A stretch of DNA of 36,005 nt. It comes from Candidatus Rokuibacteriota bacterium. Lineage in GTDB: Bacteria; Methylomirabilota; Methylomirabilia; Rokubacteriales; CSP1-6. Of the stretch, positions 14,812 to 22,276 are shown in pieces; position 1 is the stretch's first letter, and each line of letters starts with the position of its first letter. The position numbers were made by a program, and so were the translations under genes. Location of the stretch: assembly GCA_016179925.1 (NCBI GenBank), contig JACPCG010000183.1, forward strand, positions 1 to 36,005, in the 5' to 3' direction. Under the pieces are notes generated by a model. The model was not told the DNA's origin. It was given only the letters and a program-made list of their open reading frames with translations, and ran no database searches.

Positions 14812-15861
14812 ATGCGTCACGCGGCCCTCCTCGCCGTCCCGCTCCTGCTCCTGGCCCCGGCCGGGGTCCCGGCCCAGCCGTGCACCGAGCCGCTCGCCAC
14901 GCTGTTCGAGCGCGTCTCGCCGGCGGTCGTGTCCATCCAGGCGACGAAGATCAACAGGGTGAAGCCCCAGCGCCGCTTCGAGACGGTCGTCGGGTCCGGT
15001 GTCGTCATCGAGCGCGACGGCCAGATCCTCACGAACGCCCACGTCGTGGACGGCGGGACCTCCCTCTCGGTCACCCTCGACTCCGGCACCAAGGTGCCCG
15101 CGCGCGTCCTCGGGCTCGACACGCTCCTCGACCTGGCGCTGATCAAGATCGACACCGCGACGCCGCTGCCCGTCGCGCGGCTCGGCGACTCGTCCACGCT
15201 CCGCGTGGGCGACGAGGTCGTGGCGATCGGCAACCCGCTCGGTCTCGAGCAGACGATGACGCGCGGGATCGTGAGCGGGCTGAACCGGCTGCTGCCCGGC
15301 CTCACGGAGCAGCCGATGATCCAGACCGACGCGCCGACCAACCCTGGCAACTCCGGCGGCCCGCTCGTGGACCGCTGCGGCAGCGTCATCGGCGTCAACA
15401 CGTTCATCTCGGAGGAGGCGCAGGCGATCGGCTTCGCCATCCCCATCAACAGCGCCAGGGCGGTCCTCCGCGAGCTCCGGGACGTGGGCCGAGTCGTCCG
15501 CCCGTGGCTTGGCCTCCAGGGGCGCGAGGTGGACGGGCGCCTCTCCGCGATCGTGAAGCTCCCGCTCGTCCCGGGCTACCTCGTCGAGGTCGTCCACGAG
15601 GGCAGCCCGGCCGAGCGCGCAGGCGTGCGCGGGGGCCACCTGTCCATCGTCCTGCAGGGCGAGGAGTACCTGCTGGGCGGCGACATCCTGACCGCGATCC
15701 AGGGCGTACCGGTCAAGACGCACCAGGAGTACGTCGCGAAGGTGAAGACGCTCAAGCCGGGACAGCGCGTGCGCCTCACCCTCGTGCGCGACGGACAGAG
15801 CCGCGAGCTGACGCTCACGGTCGCCGAGCGCCCGCGCCTGCCGACCGACCTCGTCGACTAG
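14812..15861 (+). CDS. Trypsin-like serine protease with PDZ domain (HtrA/DegP family)
   Basis: The 349-residue protein starts with the signal peptide MRHAALLAVPLLLLAPAGVP (cleavage after AQ or PAQP). The catalytic triad is His77 in LTNAHVVD, Asp107 in TLLDLALIKID and Ser181 in NPGNSGGPL. A single PDZ domain follows (WLGLQGREVDG ... PAERAGVRGG ... LLGGDILTAIQGVPV), making it a short HtrA with one PDZ. It should act in the periplasm in protein quality control or processing of exported proteins. One cysteine occurs at the start of the mature chain and one in VDRCGSVIG. It is monocistronic, with its own promoter, and converges with the VOC remnant nine bases beyond its stop. Confidence 0.95.
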   Translation: MRHAALLAVPLLLLAPAGVPAQPCTEPLATLFERVSPAVVSIQATKINRVKPQRRFETVVGSGVVIERDGQILTNAHVVDGGTSLSVTLDSGTKVPARVLGLDTLLDLALIKIDTATPLPVARLGDSSTLRVGDEVVAIGNPLGLEQTMTRGIVSGLNRLLPGLTEQPMIQTDAPTNPGNSGGPLVDRCGSVIGVNTFISEEAQAIGFAIPINSARAVLRELRDVGRVVRPWLGLQGREVDGRLSAIVKLPLVPGYLVEVVHEGSPAERAGVRGGHLSIVLQGEEYLLGGDILTAIQGVPVKTHQEYVAKVKTLKPGQRVRLTLVRDGQSRELTLTVAERPRLPTDLVD

Positions 15862-15870
15862 CCTCGATTT

Positions 15871-16140
15871 TCACGCTACCAAAAGGACTAACATTTGCCC
15901 AGCCGCGTACTCCGGGTACTCGCGCGGCGGGCCGTACAGCGCCGGAATCCCGCGCGCCACCAGGAACTCGCGGTGGAAGGTGTCCACGGCCTCTCGGGAC
16001 TCGGCGCCGAACGCGAGGTGGTTCAGCCCGGTGCGCTTGCGATGGAAGGGCGGGCTGGTGTGCCCGGGCGCGGGGTAGAACGGGATCGATCGTTGCGGGT
16101 CCGACACGTTCAGCTGGACGTGATAGAGAAAGGTCTTCAT
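15871..16140 (-). pseudogene. VOC/glyoxalase-family gene, internally deleted and 3'-truncated
   Basis: The 89-residue reading frame begins MKTFLYHVQLNVSDPQRSIP, the first strand of a VOC (glyoxalase/dioxygenase fold) domain. It jumps from IPFYPAPGHTSPPFHRKR straight to TGLNHLAFGAESREAVDTFH, so about 40 residues normally between these blocks are missing. After GIPALYGPPREYPEYAAGQ the usual YYAVYFEDPDRIKLEVV-type ending is replaced by MLVLLVA and a stop. Both losses remove metal-ligand strands, so no activity is expected. The ATG overlaps the uracil-DNA glycosylase stop (ATGA), so the remnant may still be translated. Confidence 0.7.
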
Positions 16141-16829
16141 CGCCTGGGCTCCACGAGGCGGCGCGCGGTCCGGAAAACGCCGCGCAGCATCGGACGCGTG
16201 AGCTTGCCGGTGAACGTGTTCTGCTGGCTCGGGTGGTACGAGGCGATCAGGGTGATCCCGTCGTCGAAGGTCGTGATCGCCCCGTGGCCGAACTCGGGCC
16301 GGCCGCGCGGCGGCGGGGCGCCGAGCTCGCGGCGGGCCCGGAGATAGGCCAGCCAGCCGATGCGCCCGAGCCCGACGACGACCCGCACGCGCGTCAGGAG
16401 CCGCAGCTCCTCCAGGAAGTACGGCTGGCAGCTGGCGATCTCCTTCGGCGTCGGCTTGTTGCCCGGCGGGGCGCAACGGATCGTCGCGGTGATGTAGGCA
16501 TCCTTGAGTCGAAGGCCGTCGTCGCGATGAAGCGAGGTCGGCTGGTTCGCGAACCCCGCGTGGTGGAGCGCATCGAACAGCCAGTCGCCGCTCCGGTCGC
16601 CGGTGAAGATCCGGCCCGTGCGGTTGCCGCCGTGCGCGGCCGGTGCGAGGCCGACGAGCAGGAGCCGGGCGCGCGGATCGCCGAAGCCGGGGAGCGGCCG
16701 CGCCCAGTAGCGTTCGCCCGCGTACCGGCGAGGCGGGGCGGCCGCGGCCGCCTCGCGGTGGCGCACCAGCCGGGGACACTTTCGACAGCGGACGATGCGG
16801 GCGTTCAGCCGGTCGAGCGCGCTTTGCAA
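16137..16829 (-). CDS. Family-5 uracil-DNA glycosylase (UdgB type)
   Basis: This 230-residue enzyme removes uracil and other deaminated bases from DNA in base-excision repair. Visible motifs are RCRKCPRLVRHREAAAA (two iron-sulfur cysteines, residues 15 and 18), LLLVGLAPAAHGGNRTGRIF (motif 1, with the G-L-A-P-A-A-H-G-G-N-R form of family 5), ITATIRCAPPGNKPTPKEIA (third cysteine; the fourth follows in SCQPYF) and ASYHPSQQNTFTGKLT (motif 2). The start is a TTG at 16829, chosen because the domain begins at once; no better ATG or GTG lies upstream. It diverges from the asparaginase fragment with only about 30 bases between. Confidence 0.92.
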   Translation of the reverse strand: MQSALDRLNARIVRCRKCPRLVRHREAAAAAPPRRYAGERYWARPLPGFGDPRARLLLVGLAPAAHGGNRTGRIFTGDRSGDWLFDALHHAGFANQPTSLHRDDGLRLKDAYITATIRCAPPGNKPTPKEIASCQPYFLEELRLLTRVRVVVGLGRIGWLAYLRARRELGAPPPRGRPEFGHGAITTFDDGITLIASYHPSQQNTFTGKLTRPMLRGVFRTARRLVEPRR

Positions 16830-16858
16830 TCCGGCGGGATTGTGACACGGTGGAGGCC

Positions 16859-17044
16859 ATGCCGCCAGCGCGCGTGCCCTCGATCATCGTCCACGGTGGC
16901 GCGGGCGCCGACCCTGCCGAGGGGCGGGACGAGCTGCGCGCCGGCCTCCGCGGGGCGGTCCTCGCGGGCTGGCGCGTCCTCGGAAGCGGCGGCGGCGCGC
17001 TCGATGCGGTCGAGGCCTCGGTGCGGCACCTCGAGGACCTCTGA
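16859..17044 (+). pseudogene. Isoaspartyl peptidase/L-asparaginase (Ntn-hydrolase), N-terminal fragment
   Basis: From the ATG at 16859 the 61-residue product reads PSIIVHGGAGADPAEGRDEL, then AGWRVLGSGGGALDAVEASV and RHLEDL, stopping at TGA 17042-17044. This is the start of the plant-type asparaginase/isoaspartyl peptidase family (IIVHGGAG ... GWxVL..GG.ALDAVEA.V..LED). Everything after the first 60 of about 300 residues is missing, including the self-cleaving threonine. The break comes exactly where PxFNAGRGSVL should follow. The threonine ammonia-lyase ATG comes two bases after the stop, as if a deletion joined the two genes; the fragment may now serve only as a leader ORF. Confidence 0.8.
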
Positions 17045-17046
17045 GT

Positions 17047-18234
17047 ATGCTCGCGCTCGCCGAGATCGAGAGCGCCAAGCAGCGGCTCCAGGGCGCGATC
17101 TACGAGACGCCCTGCCCCTACTCGCAGACGCTGTCCGAGCTGTCGGGCGCGCGCTGCTTCGTGAAGCTCGAGAACCTCCAGATGACGGGCTCGTTCAAGG
17201 AACGGGGCGCGGCCAACCTCCTGCTCCAGCTCGACGCCGCGGCGCGCGCCCGCGGCGTGGTCGCCGCCAGCGCCGGCAACCACGGGCTCGGTGTCGCGTT
17301 CCACGCCTCGCGGCTCGGCATCCCCTCGGTCATCGTGATGCCGGAGTGGGCGCCGCTCATCAAGGTGACGTCCTGCCGGCGCTACGGCGCCGAGGTGATC
17401 CTGCACGGGGCGGACTACGACGAGGCGTACGCGCGGGCGCGCGAGGTCGAGGCCGAGCGCACGCTCGTCTTCGTCCACCCGTTCGACGACGCGCGCGTCA
17501 TCGCCGGCCAGGGCACGCTCGGGCTCGAGCTCTGCGCCCAGCGCCCCGAGATGGACGCGGTGCTCGTGCCCGTCGGCGGCGGCGGGCTCATCGGGGGCGT
17601 GGCGCTCGCGATCAAGTCCCGCCGGCCCGAGGTCCGCGTGATCGGCATCCAGGCCGCGGCCCTGCCCGCCATGAAGAAGGCCCTCGAGGCGGGGGCGCGC
17701 GTCACGCTGCCTCCGGCCTCGACGATCGCCGACGGGATCGCCGTCCGCCAAGTCGGCGAGCTCACCCTGGCGCTGGCCAGGAAGCACGTGGACGAGGTCG
17801 TGACGGTGAGCGAGGAGGAGCTGGCCAACGCGATCCTCCTCCTGCTCGAGATCGAGAAGACCGTCGTCGAGGGCGCGGGCGCCGCACCGCTCGCCGCGCT
17901 CCTGAACCGCCCGCTCGGGCTCGCAGGACGCAACGTCGTGCTCGTGCTCTCAGGCGGCAACATCGACGTGACGGTCATCGCGCGGATCATCGAGCGCGGC
18001 CTCGTCAAGGACGGCCGGCTCGTGCGCCTGGGCGTCCTCCTGCGCGACCAGGCGCTGGTCGCCCGGGAGCGGGCGAACATCCTCCACATCGAGCACGACC
18101 GGGCCTTCTCGCGCGGGACGATCGGCGAGACCGAGGTCGAGCTGACGCTCGAGACCTCGGGACGCGCCCACATCGACGCGATCACCCAGCGTCTCATCGA
18201 CGCCGGCTACCGGGTCGAAGAGCGCAACGCGTAG
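17047..18234 (+). CDS. ilvA: Threonine ammonia-lyase with C-terminal ACT domain
   Basis: The 395-residue PLP enzyme deaminates threonine (or serine) to 2-oxobutanoate and ammonia, the first step toward isoleucine or a catabolic step. The PLP lysine is Lys51 in MTGSFKERGA, the phosphate-binding glycine loop is VPVGGGGLIGG, and ASAGNHGLGVAFHASRLGIP covers the substrate loop. Residues about 320-395 (RLGVLLRDQALVARERANIL ... VELTLETSGRAHIDAI) form a single ACT-type regulatory domain, the short IlvA layout. No upstream ribosome site is obvious because the start abuts the asparaginase fragment; translation may be coupled to it. Confidence 0.94.
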   Translation: MLALAEIESAKQRLQGAIYETPCPYSQTLSELSGARCFVKLENLQMTGSFKERGAANLLLQLDAAARARGVVAASAGNHGLGVAFHASRLGIPSVIVMPEWAPLIKVTSCRRYGAEVILHGADYDEAYARAREVEAERTLVFVHPFDDARVIAGQGTLGLELCAQRPEMDAVLVPVGGGGLIGGVALAIKSRRPEVRVIGIQAAALPAMKKALEAGARVTLPPASTIADGIAVRQVGELTLALARKHVDEVVTVSEEELANAILLLLEIEKTVVEGAGAAPLAALLNRPLGLAGRNVVLVLSGGNIDVTVIARIIERGLVKDGRLVRLGVLLRDQALVARERANILHIEHDRAFSRGTIGETEVELTLETSGRAHIDAITQRLIDAGYRVEERNA

Positions 18235-18341
18235 TCGCAGCTAACCGGAGACGGGAGGCCCCTCTGGTCGAGGAGAAACCCCTCCCGGTCGCCTGCGCGA
18301 CCCGCAGCGCATCTCAGAGAGTCCTGCCCCGCTCCCGCTCG
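18235..18341. other. Convergent intergenic region with a weak hairpin
   Basis: Between the convergent threonine ammonia-lyase and PlsC genes, the block GGGAGG ... CCTCCC (about 18254-18288) can pair, with a smaller CCTC/GAGG stem inside. No T-run follows on either strand, so termination here is only a possibility. Confidence 0.3.
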
Positions 18342-18953
18342 TCATCCGTGTCTCAACGCGCTGGTGATGGCGGCGTAGGCGCGCTCGCTCAGCTGCCGGG
18401 CGGCCTGCCGTGGCTCGAGCGACGGGTCGGGATGGAGCGGCGGGTGGTAGGTGACCGTGATCTTCCCGGGCCGCGGCAGGGCGCGCCCTGGCGGCCACGA
18501 GTGGTGGCCGCCCGCGATCGTCACCGGCAGGACCGGGGTGGCCAGCGAGACCGCCAGGCGGAAGGCGCCCGGCTTGAAGCGCTGCACCTGGCCGTCGGGG
18601 CTCCGCTCGCCCTCGGGGAAGATCATCACCACGTGCCCCGCCTGCAGCAGGCGCACCGCCTCGCGCGTCGCCCGGGGATCGGACGACTCGATCTGGACGG
18701 GAAACGCCCTCAGGAGACGGATCATCCGGCCGAACACGGGGACCTTGAAGAGGCGGCTCCAGGCCATGTAGTAGACCGCCGGGCGGACCGGAATCGTGAC
18801 GAGCGGCGGATCGGCGAACGTCTGGTGGTTGGGGGTGATGATGAAGGGCCCCGAGGCGGGGATGTGCTCGACGCCGACCAGCTCGAGCCCGAAGTAGGCG
18901 CGGCTGACCGCACGGAGCACCGGGCGGAACATGTCGAGCACCGGGGTGCGCAC
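18342..18953 (-). CDS. plsC: 1-acyl-sn-glycerol-3-phosphate acyltransferase (PlsC family)
   Basis: The 203-residue enzyme transfers an acyl group to lysophosphatidate in phospholipid synthesis. The HX4D motif appears as NHQTFAD (His43, Asp48) and the glycerol-phosphate-binding motif as FPEGERSPDG near residue 112. A hydrophobic patch (PAVYYMAW) suggests membrane association, and there is no signal peptide. The GTG start at 18953 lies six bases after a possible -10 box (TAGGCT, 18965-18960), and the gene sits directly downstream of the DksA-type gene's terminator, so it is probably transcribed independently. Confidence 0.93.
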   Translation of the reverse strand: MRTPVLDMFRPVLRAVSRAYFGLELVGVEHIPASGPFIITPNHQTFADPPLVTIPVRPAVYYMAWSRLFKVPVFGRMIRLLRAFPVQIESSDPRATREAVRLLQAGHVVMIFPEGERSPDGQVQRFKPGAFRLAVSLATPVLPVTIAGGHHSWPPGRALPRPGKITVTYHPPLHPDPSLEPRQAARQLSERAYAAITSALRHG

Positions 18954-18983
18954 GCCTCTAGCCTACACGGAAGAACGGCAGAC

Positions 18984-19017
18984 AAAAAAACGGGGCCGGC
19001 ATGCTCCCCGGCCCCGT
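18984..19017 (-). terminator. Intrinsic terminator of the DksA/TraR-type gene
   Basis: On the minus strand a perfect 10-bp stem (ACGGGGCCGG / CCGGCCCCGT) with an eight-base loop is followed by seven T residues. It lies 23 bases after the stop codon at 19040 and insulates PlsC. Confidence 0.93.
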
Positions 19018-19039
19018 CGACGACCCGTCTTGGGGGGTG

Positions 19040-19441
19040 TTACTCGTCTTCGGCGAGAACCTCGATCTCCTCCGCCTCGTGCCGACGGCCAAGGCGCTCG
19101 ATCCTATCCTGACACCGCACGCAGGTCTGGACCTCGGGCATCGCGCGCAGCCGCGCGAGCGAGATGGGCTCCTCGCACTCCACGCAGGTGCCGTAGTCGC
19201 CCTCGTTCAGCCGATCGAGCGCCGCCGACATGCGGTTGACGCGCTCCACCAGCAGCTCCCGCGTCGCGAAGCCGATCTCTCGGCTCTCGTTGGCCTGAAT
19301 CTCATCCACCTCGTCGGCGAACGGCGAGTTATCCCCGATCGCCCCGGGCATCTCCTCGACCGCGACGGCGCCGCCCAACTGGCGGAGCCGGCCGATAGCC
19401 ACTCGCAGATCCTCCTCGAGCCGCTTCCGAATGCTCTCCAT
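19040..19441 (-). CDS. DksA/TraR-type C4 zinc-finger RNA-polymerase-binding protein
   Basis: The 133-residue product begins MESIRKRLEEDLRVAIGRLR, a long helical region like the DksA coiled coil, with acidic residues at the probable tip (SPFADEVDE). The zinc finger is Cys86-x2-Cys89 ... Cys107-x2-Cys110 in CVECEEPISLARLRAMPEVQ and TCVRC. Family members insert into the RNA polymerase secondary channel and tune rRNA and amino-acid promoters with ppGpp. The ATG at 19441 follows GGGAGGG at good spacing; a longer in-frame start lacks a site. The acidic tail HEAEEIEVLAEDE is unusual. Ends with a strong terminator. Confidence 0.93.
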   Translation of the reverse strand: MESIRKRLEEDLRVAIGRLRQLGGAVAVEEMPGAIGDNSPFADEVDEIQANESREIGFATRELLVERVNRMSAALDRLNEGDYGTCVECEEPISLARLRAMPEVQTCVRCQDRIERLGRRHEAEEIEVLAEDE

Positions 19442-19561
19442 GGTGACCCTCCCAATAACGGCTGGCCGCAAACGCTGCAACAGCCATGCCGAGCATCAGA
19501 CGGACCACCCATTGCTTCAATTCACTGAAAACACAGGGATTCTAGGACGGAGCGAGTCACG

Positions 19562-19670
19562 TCAGCCGGGCATAATGCCCGGCTGATGACACTTTTGGCG
19601 ACAGAGTGACTTATTTTGGCCCAGGTCCTGGGCACCTGGGTCGGCGGGCCTGCGCCAGGCCCCGCCCGCC
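19562..19670. other. Cluster of three hairpins downstream of the malic enzyme gene
   Basis: Bases 19562-19586 are a perfect 12-bp palindrome around one base (TCAGCCGGGCAT / ATGCCCGGCTGA). Bases 19620-19640 form a 7-bp stem (CCCAGGT / ACCTGGG), and about 19643-19670 a GC-rich stem (GGCGGGCCTG side). None has a T-run on either strand. They may act as Rho-independent-like pause sites or RNA 3'-end stabilisers for the malic enzyme transcript. Confidence 0.5.
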
Positions 19671-19701
19671 ACACGCGACGACCGCTCGTGAATAATGCGC
19701 G

Positions 19702-21138
19702 CTAGCGCGGGGCCTTGGCGCTCGCCGTGCGCGGCCGCCGGCGCGCCACGCCGGCGCGGATCGCCGCCTCGGCGACGGCGGCGGAGACGGCGGGCACGAC
19801 GCGGCCGTCGAACATCGAGGGCGTGATGTACTCCTCGGAGAGCTCCTCCTTCGACACGATGGACGCCAGCGCGTGGGCCGCGGCGAGCTTCATCTCGTCG
19901 TTCACCCGGCGGGCCCGCACGTCGAGCATGCCGCGGAAGAAGCCCGGGAAGCAGCACGAGTTGTTGATCTGGTTCGGGTAGTCCGAGCGGCCCGTCGCCA
20001 TGACCCGCACGTAGGGGCCCGCCTCCTCCGGCTGGATCTCCGGGATCGGGTTCGCCATCGCGAAGACGATCGGGTCGCGGTTCATGGCCTTGATGTCCTT
20101 GAGCGACACGACACCGGGCCCCGAGAGCCCGATGAACACGTCGGCGCCCTTCAGCGCCTCGCCGACCGTGCCTTTGATCAGCTTCTCGTTCGTGTGCTTG
20201 GCGAACCACTCCTTCATCGGATTCATGTTGTCCGTGCGCCCCCGGTAGAGGGTGCCCGCGCGGTCGCAGCCGATGATGTGCTTGGCGCCCGCCTTCATGA
20301 GCAGCTTCGCGGTCGCGATGCCCGCGGCGCCGGCGCCGCAGAACACGATCCGCATGTCGCTGAGGCGTTTCTTCACGATCTTCAGCGCGTTCAGGAGGGC
20401 GGCCAGCACGACGACGGCCGTGCCGTGCTGGTCGTCGTGGAAGACCGGGATCTCGAGGTCGCGCTGGAGCCGCTGCTCGATGTCGAAGCAGCGGGGCGCG
20501 GAGATGTCCTCGAGATTGATTCCGCCGAAGACCGGAGAGATCGCCTTCACGATCGAAACGATCTCATCCACGTCCTTGGTCGCGAGGCACACCGGGAAGG
20601 CGTCCACGCCCGCGAACTCCTTGAAGATGAGCGCCTTGCCCTCCATGACCGGCTGGGCCGCGCTCGGGCCGATGTCGCCGAGGCCGAGCACCGCCGTGCC
20701 GTCCGTCACGACCGCGACGCAGTTCTGCTTGATCGTCAGCGCGTACGCCTTCTCCGGGTCGTGATGGATCGCCATGCAGACGCGCGCCACGCCCGGCGTG
20801 TACGCCATGGAGAGGTCGTCGCGCGTCTTGACACTCATCTTGCCTCGCACCTCGATCTTCCCGCCGAGGTGCATGAGGAACGTGCGGTCGGAGACATTCA
20901 CGACCTTGACGCCCTGAACGGCGCGGATCTTGTCGACGACCTGCTGGCCGTGCCGCTCGTCGCGCGCCTTGAAGGTGAGGTCGCGGGTGATCGTGGACTT
21001 GCCGACCTGGACGAGGTCGATCGCGCCGATATCGCCGCCCGCCTTGCCGATCGCGGAGGTCACCCGCCCGAGCATCCCGGGCCGGTTCTGGATCTCGAGC
21101 CGTACCGTCATGCTGTAACTCGCGCTTGGGGCCTGCAT
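19702..21138 (-). CDS. NAD(P)-dependent malic enzyme with N-terminal ACT domain
   Basis: The 478-residue enzyme oxidatively decarboxylates malate to pyruvate. The malic domain starts at MSVKTRDDLSMAYTPGVARV; key segments are AVVTDGTAVLGLGDIG, PVMEGKALIFKEFAGVDAFP, the metal site PVFHDDQHGTAVV and the dinucleotide fold MRIVFCGAGAAGIATAKLLM. Residues about 8-85 (YSMTVRLEIQNRPGMLGRVT ... VKVVNVSDRTFLMH) are an ACT domain, probably sensing an amino acid, which is an addition to the usual bacterial enzyme of about 400 residues. ATG at 21138 is preceded by GGAGGAG. The last 20 residues form a basic Arg/Ala-rich tail. It diverges from the DUF169 gene. Confidence 0.95.
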   Translation of the reverse strand: MQAPSASYSMTVRLEIQNRPGMLGRVTSAIGKAGGDIGAIDLVQVGKSTITRDLTFKARDERHGQQVVDKIRAVQGVKVVNVSDRTFLMHLGGKIEVRGKMSVKTRDDLSMAYTPGVARVCMAIHHDPEKAYALTIKQNCVAVVTDGTAVLGLGDIGPSAAQPVMEGKALIFKEFAGVDAFPVCLATKDVDEIVSIVKAISPVFGGINLEDISAPRCFDIEQRLQRDLEIPVFHDDQHGTAVVVLAALLNALKIVKKRLSDMRIVFCGAGAAGIATAKLLMKAGAKHIIGCDRAGTLYRGRTDNMNPMKEWFAKHTNEKLIKGTVGEALKGADVFIGLSGPGVVSLKDIKAMNRDPIVFAMANPIPEIQPEEAGPYVRVMATGRSDYPNQINNSCCFPGFFRGMLDVRARRVNDEMKLAAAHALASIVSKEELSEEYITPSMFDGRVVPAVSAAVAEAAIRAGVARRRPRTASAKAPR

Positions 21139-21406
21139 CGTGATGTCTCCTCCGGCTCGATACGTGCGTTCGAGCCATTTCACCGCTCGCCTCGGCGCGC
21201 TTCGACCCTCTCACCGCTCGGCTCGCGCCGGGACGGCGCTCACCTCGCCCTGCGACGCGCCTCGGCTCGCTCTGCCTGGTCGAGTGGGCGGTATTTTACA
21301 TTGTTGTCGCGGGGTCCGCGAGAGAGGCGCGGACCGCAGGCTGCCCGGCGAGACGCGTTGCGGCTCCCCACGCGCGGTAGTACGCTCAGGCGCGGAGGCA
21401 ACCCCC
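21139..21406. promoter_or_regulatory. Divergent promoter region between malic enzyme and DUF169 genes
   Basis: The only AT-rich patch is 21292-21307 (TATTTTACATTGTTGT), which gives a possible -10 on the plus strand (TATTTT or TACATT) and TAAAAT on the minus strand. Leaders would be about 100 and 150 bases. Between 21170 and 21275, loosely repeated CTCGCCTCGGCGCG / CTCGGCTCGCGCC-type blocks occur whose role is unknown. Confidence 0.4.
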
Positions 21407-22276
21407 ATGATCGACGTGAAAACCGCGGACCGGGAGCTCAGCTTCTACCTCCGGCCGCAGACGTTCCCCGTGGCGATCCGGATGCTCCGGCCCGGCGAGC
21501 CGATCCCGGACAAGGCCCGCCGCCCCGCCCGCGACTTCAAGAAGCTCAGCATGAATTGCCAGGTCATCGACATGGCCCGGCGCTACGGCTGGATGCTCGC
21601 GCTCACGCGCGAGGACTCCATCTGCTCGCTCGGCATCGCCGCCCTCGGGCTCGAGAAGCCCACGCACCTGCACAAGTCCGGGACGCTCTGCGAGGGCATG
21701 TACACCGAGACGAAGGAGGCGGGGCAGCGCTCGGAGGCGGCCGTGGACCAGTTCGCGCCCGGTGACTACGGGGCGCTCCTGGTGGCCCCCCTCGACCGCG
21801 CGCCCTTCGAGCCGGACCTGGTCTGCGTCTACGGCAACCCCGCCCAGATCATGCGCCTCACGCAGGCGGCGCTCTGGAAGCGGGGCGGCAAGCTCACGTC
21901 CTCCTTCGGCGGGCGGGTGGACTGCGCGGAGATCATCGTGACGACGATGCGCACCGACCAGCCCCAGGTGATCCTGCCGTGCTCGGGCGACCGCATCTTC
22001 GGCCAGACGCAGGACCACGAGATGGCGTTCACGATCCCCTGGGGGCAGATGGAGGCGATCATCGAGGGTCTCAAGGGGACCCACGCCGGCGGCATCCGCT
22101 ACCGCCTACAAGCGCTCGTTCGCCGACCGCGTGCCGGTCTATCCGATCGTCGCCTCGTTCGCCGGCACCCTCGACGGCCTCTCGATCGAGGAGTACTGCA
22201 CGAACGTGCCGCGGGCGATCACGGCGATACTGAACTATTACGAGAGATACCAGCCAGATGTCGTGCTTGCCTATAA
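21407..22276 (+). CDS. DUF169-family protein, C-terminus disrupted
   Basis: From the ATG at 21407 (GGAGG upstream) residues 1-232 match the DUF169 family: FKKLSMNCQVIDMARRYGWM, CSLGIAALGLEKPTHLHKSG, PDLVCVYGNPAQIMRLTQAA and TDQPQVILPCSGDRIFGQTQ, with DHEMAFTIPWGQMEAIIEGL near the end. Its biochemical role is unknown; several cysteines and the C-S-G-D motif hint at a metal or cofactor site. After THAGGIRY (about 22102) the family resemblance stops and the frame reads through UroD-gene DNA until TGA at 22276. The normal tail and the next gene's start are missing, so a deletion seems to have fused the two genes out of frame. Confidence 0.8.
   Translation: MIDVKTADRELSFYLRPQTFPVAIRMLRPGEPIPDKARRPARDFKKLSMNCQVIDMARRYGWMLALTREDSICSLGIAALGLEKPTHLHKSGTLCEGMYTETKEAGQRSEAAVDQFAPGDYGALLVAPLDRAPFEPDLVCVYGNPAQIMRLTQAALWKRGGKLTSSFGGRVDCAEIIVTTMRTDQPQVILPCSGDRIFGQTQDHEMAFTIPWGQMEAIIEGLKGTHAGGIRYRLQALVRRPRAGLSDRRLVRRHPRRPLDRGVLHERAAGDHGDTELLREIPARCRACL

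Noticed and set aside
18235-18341. A bidirectional intrinsic terminator between the convergent genes.
   Set aside because: Only a weak 6-bp stem and no T-run on either strand; listed only as a low-confidence region.
14880-19112. An open frame of about 1410 codons on the plus strand.
   Set aside because: It runs across genes on both strands (protease, glycosylase, ammonia-lyase, PlsC), is Arg/Pro/Ala-rich and has no domain; it is a GC-rich shadow frame.
19329-19520. A 63-codon frame starting MKQWVVRLMLGMAVAAFAAS, upstream of and overlapping the DksA-type gene.
   Set aside because: The first 25 residues look like a membrane helix, but most of the frame overlaps the zinc-finger gene and turns into Arg/Gly-rich shadow sequence; TTG start without a ribosome site.
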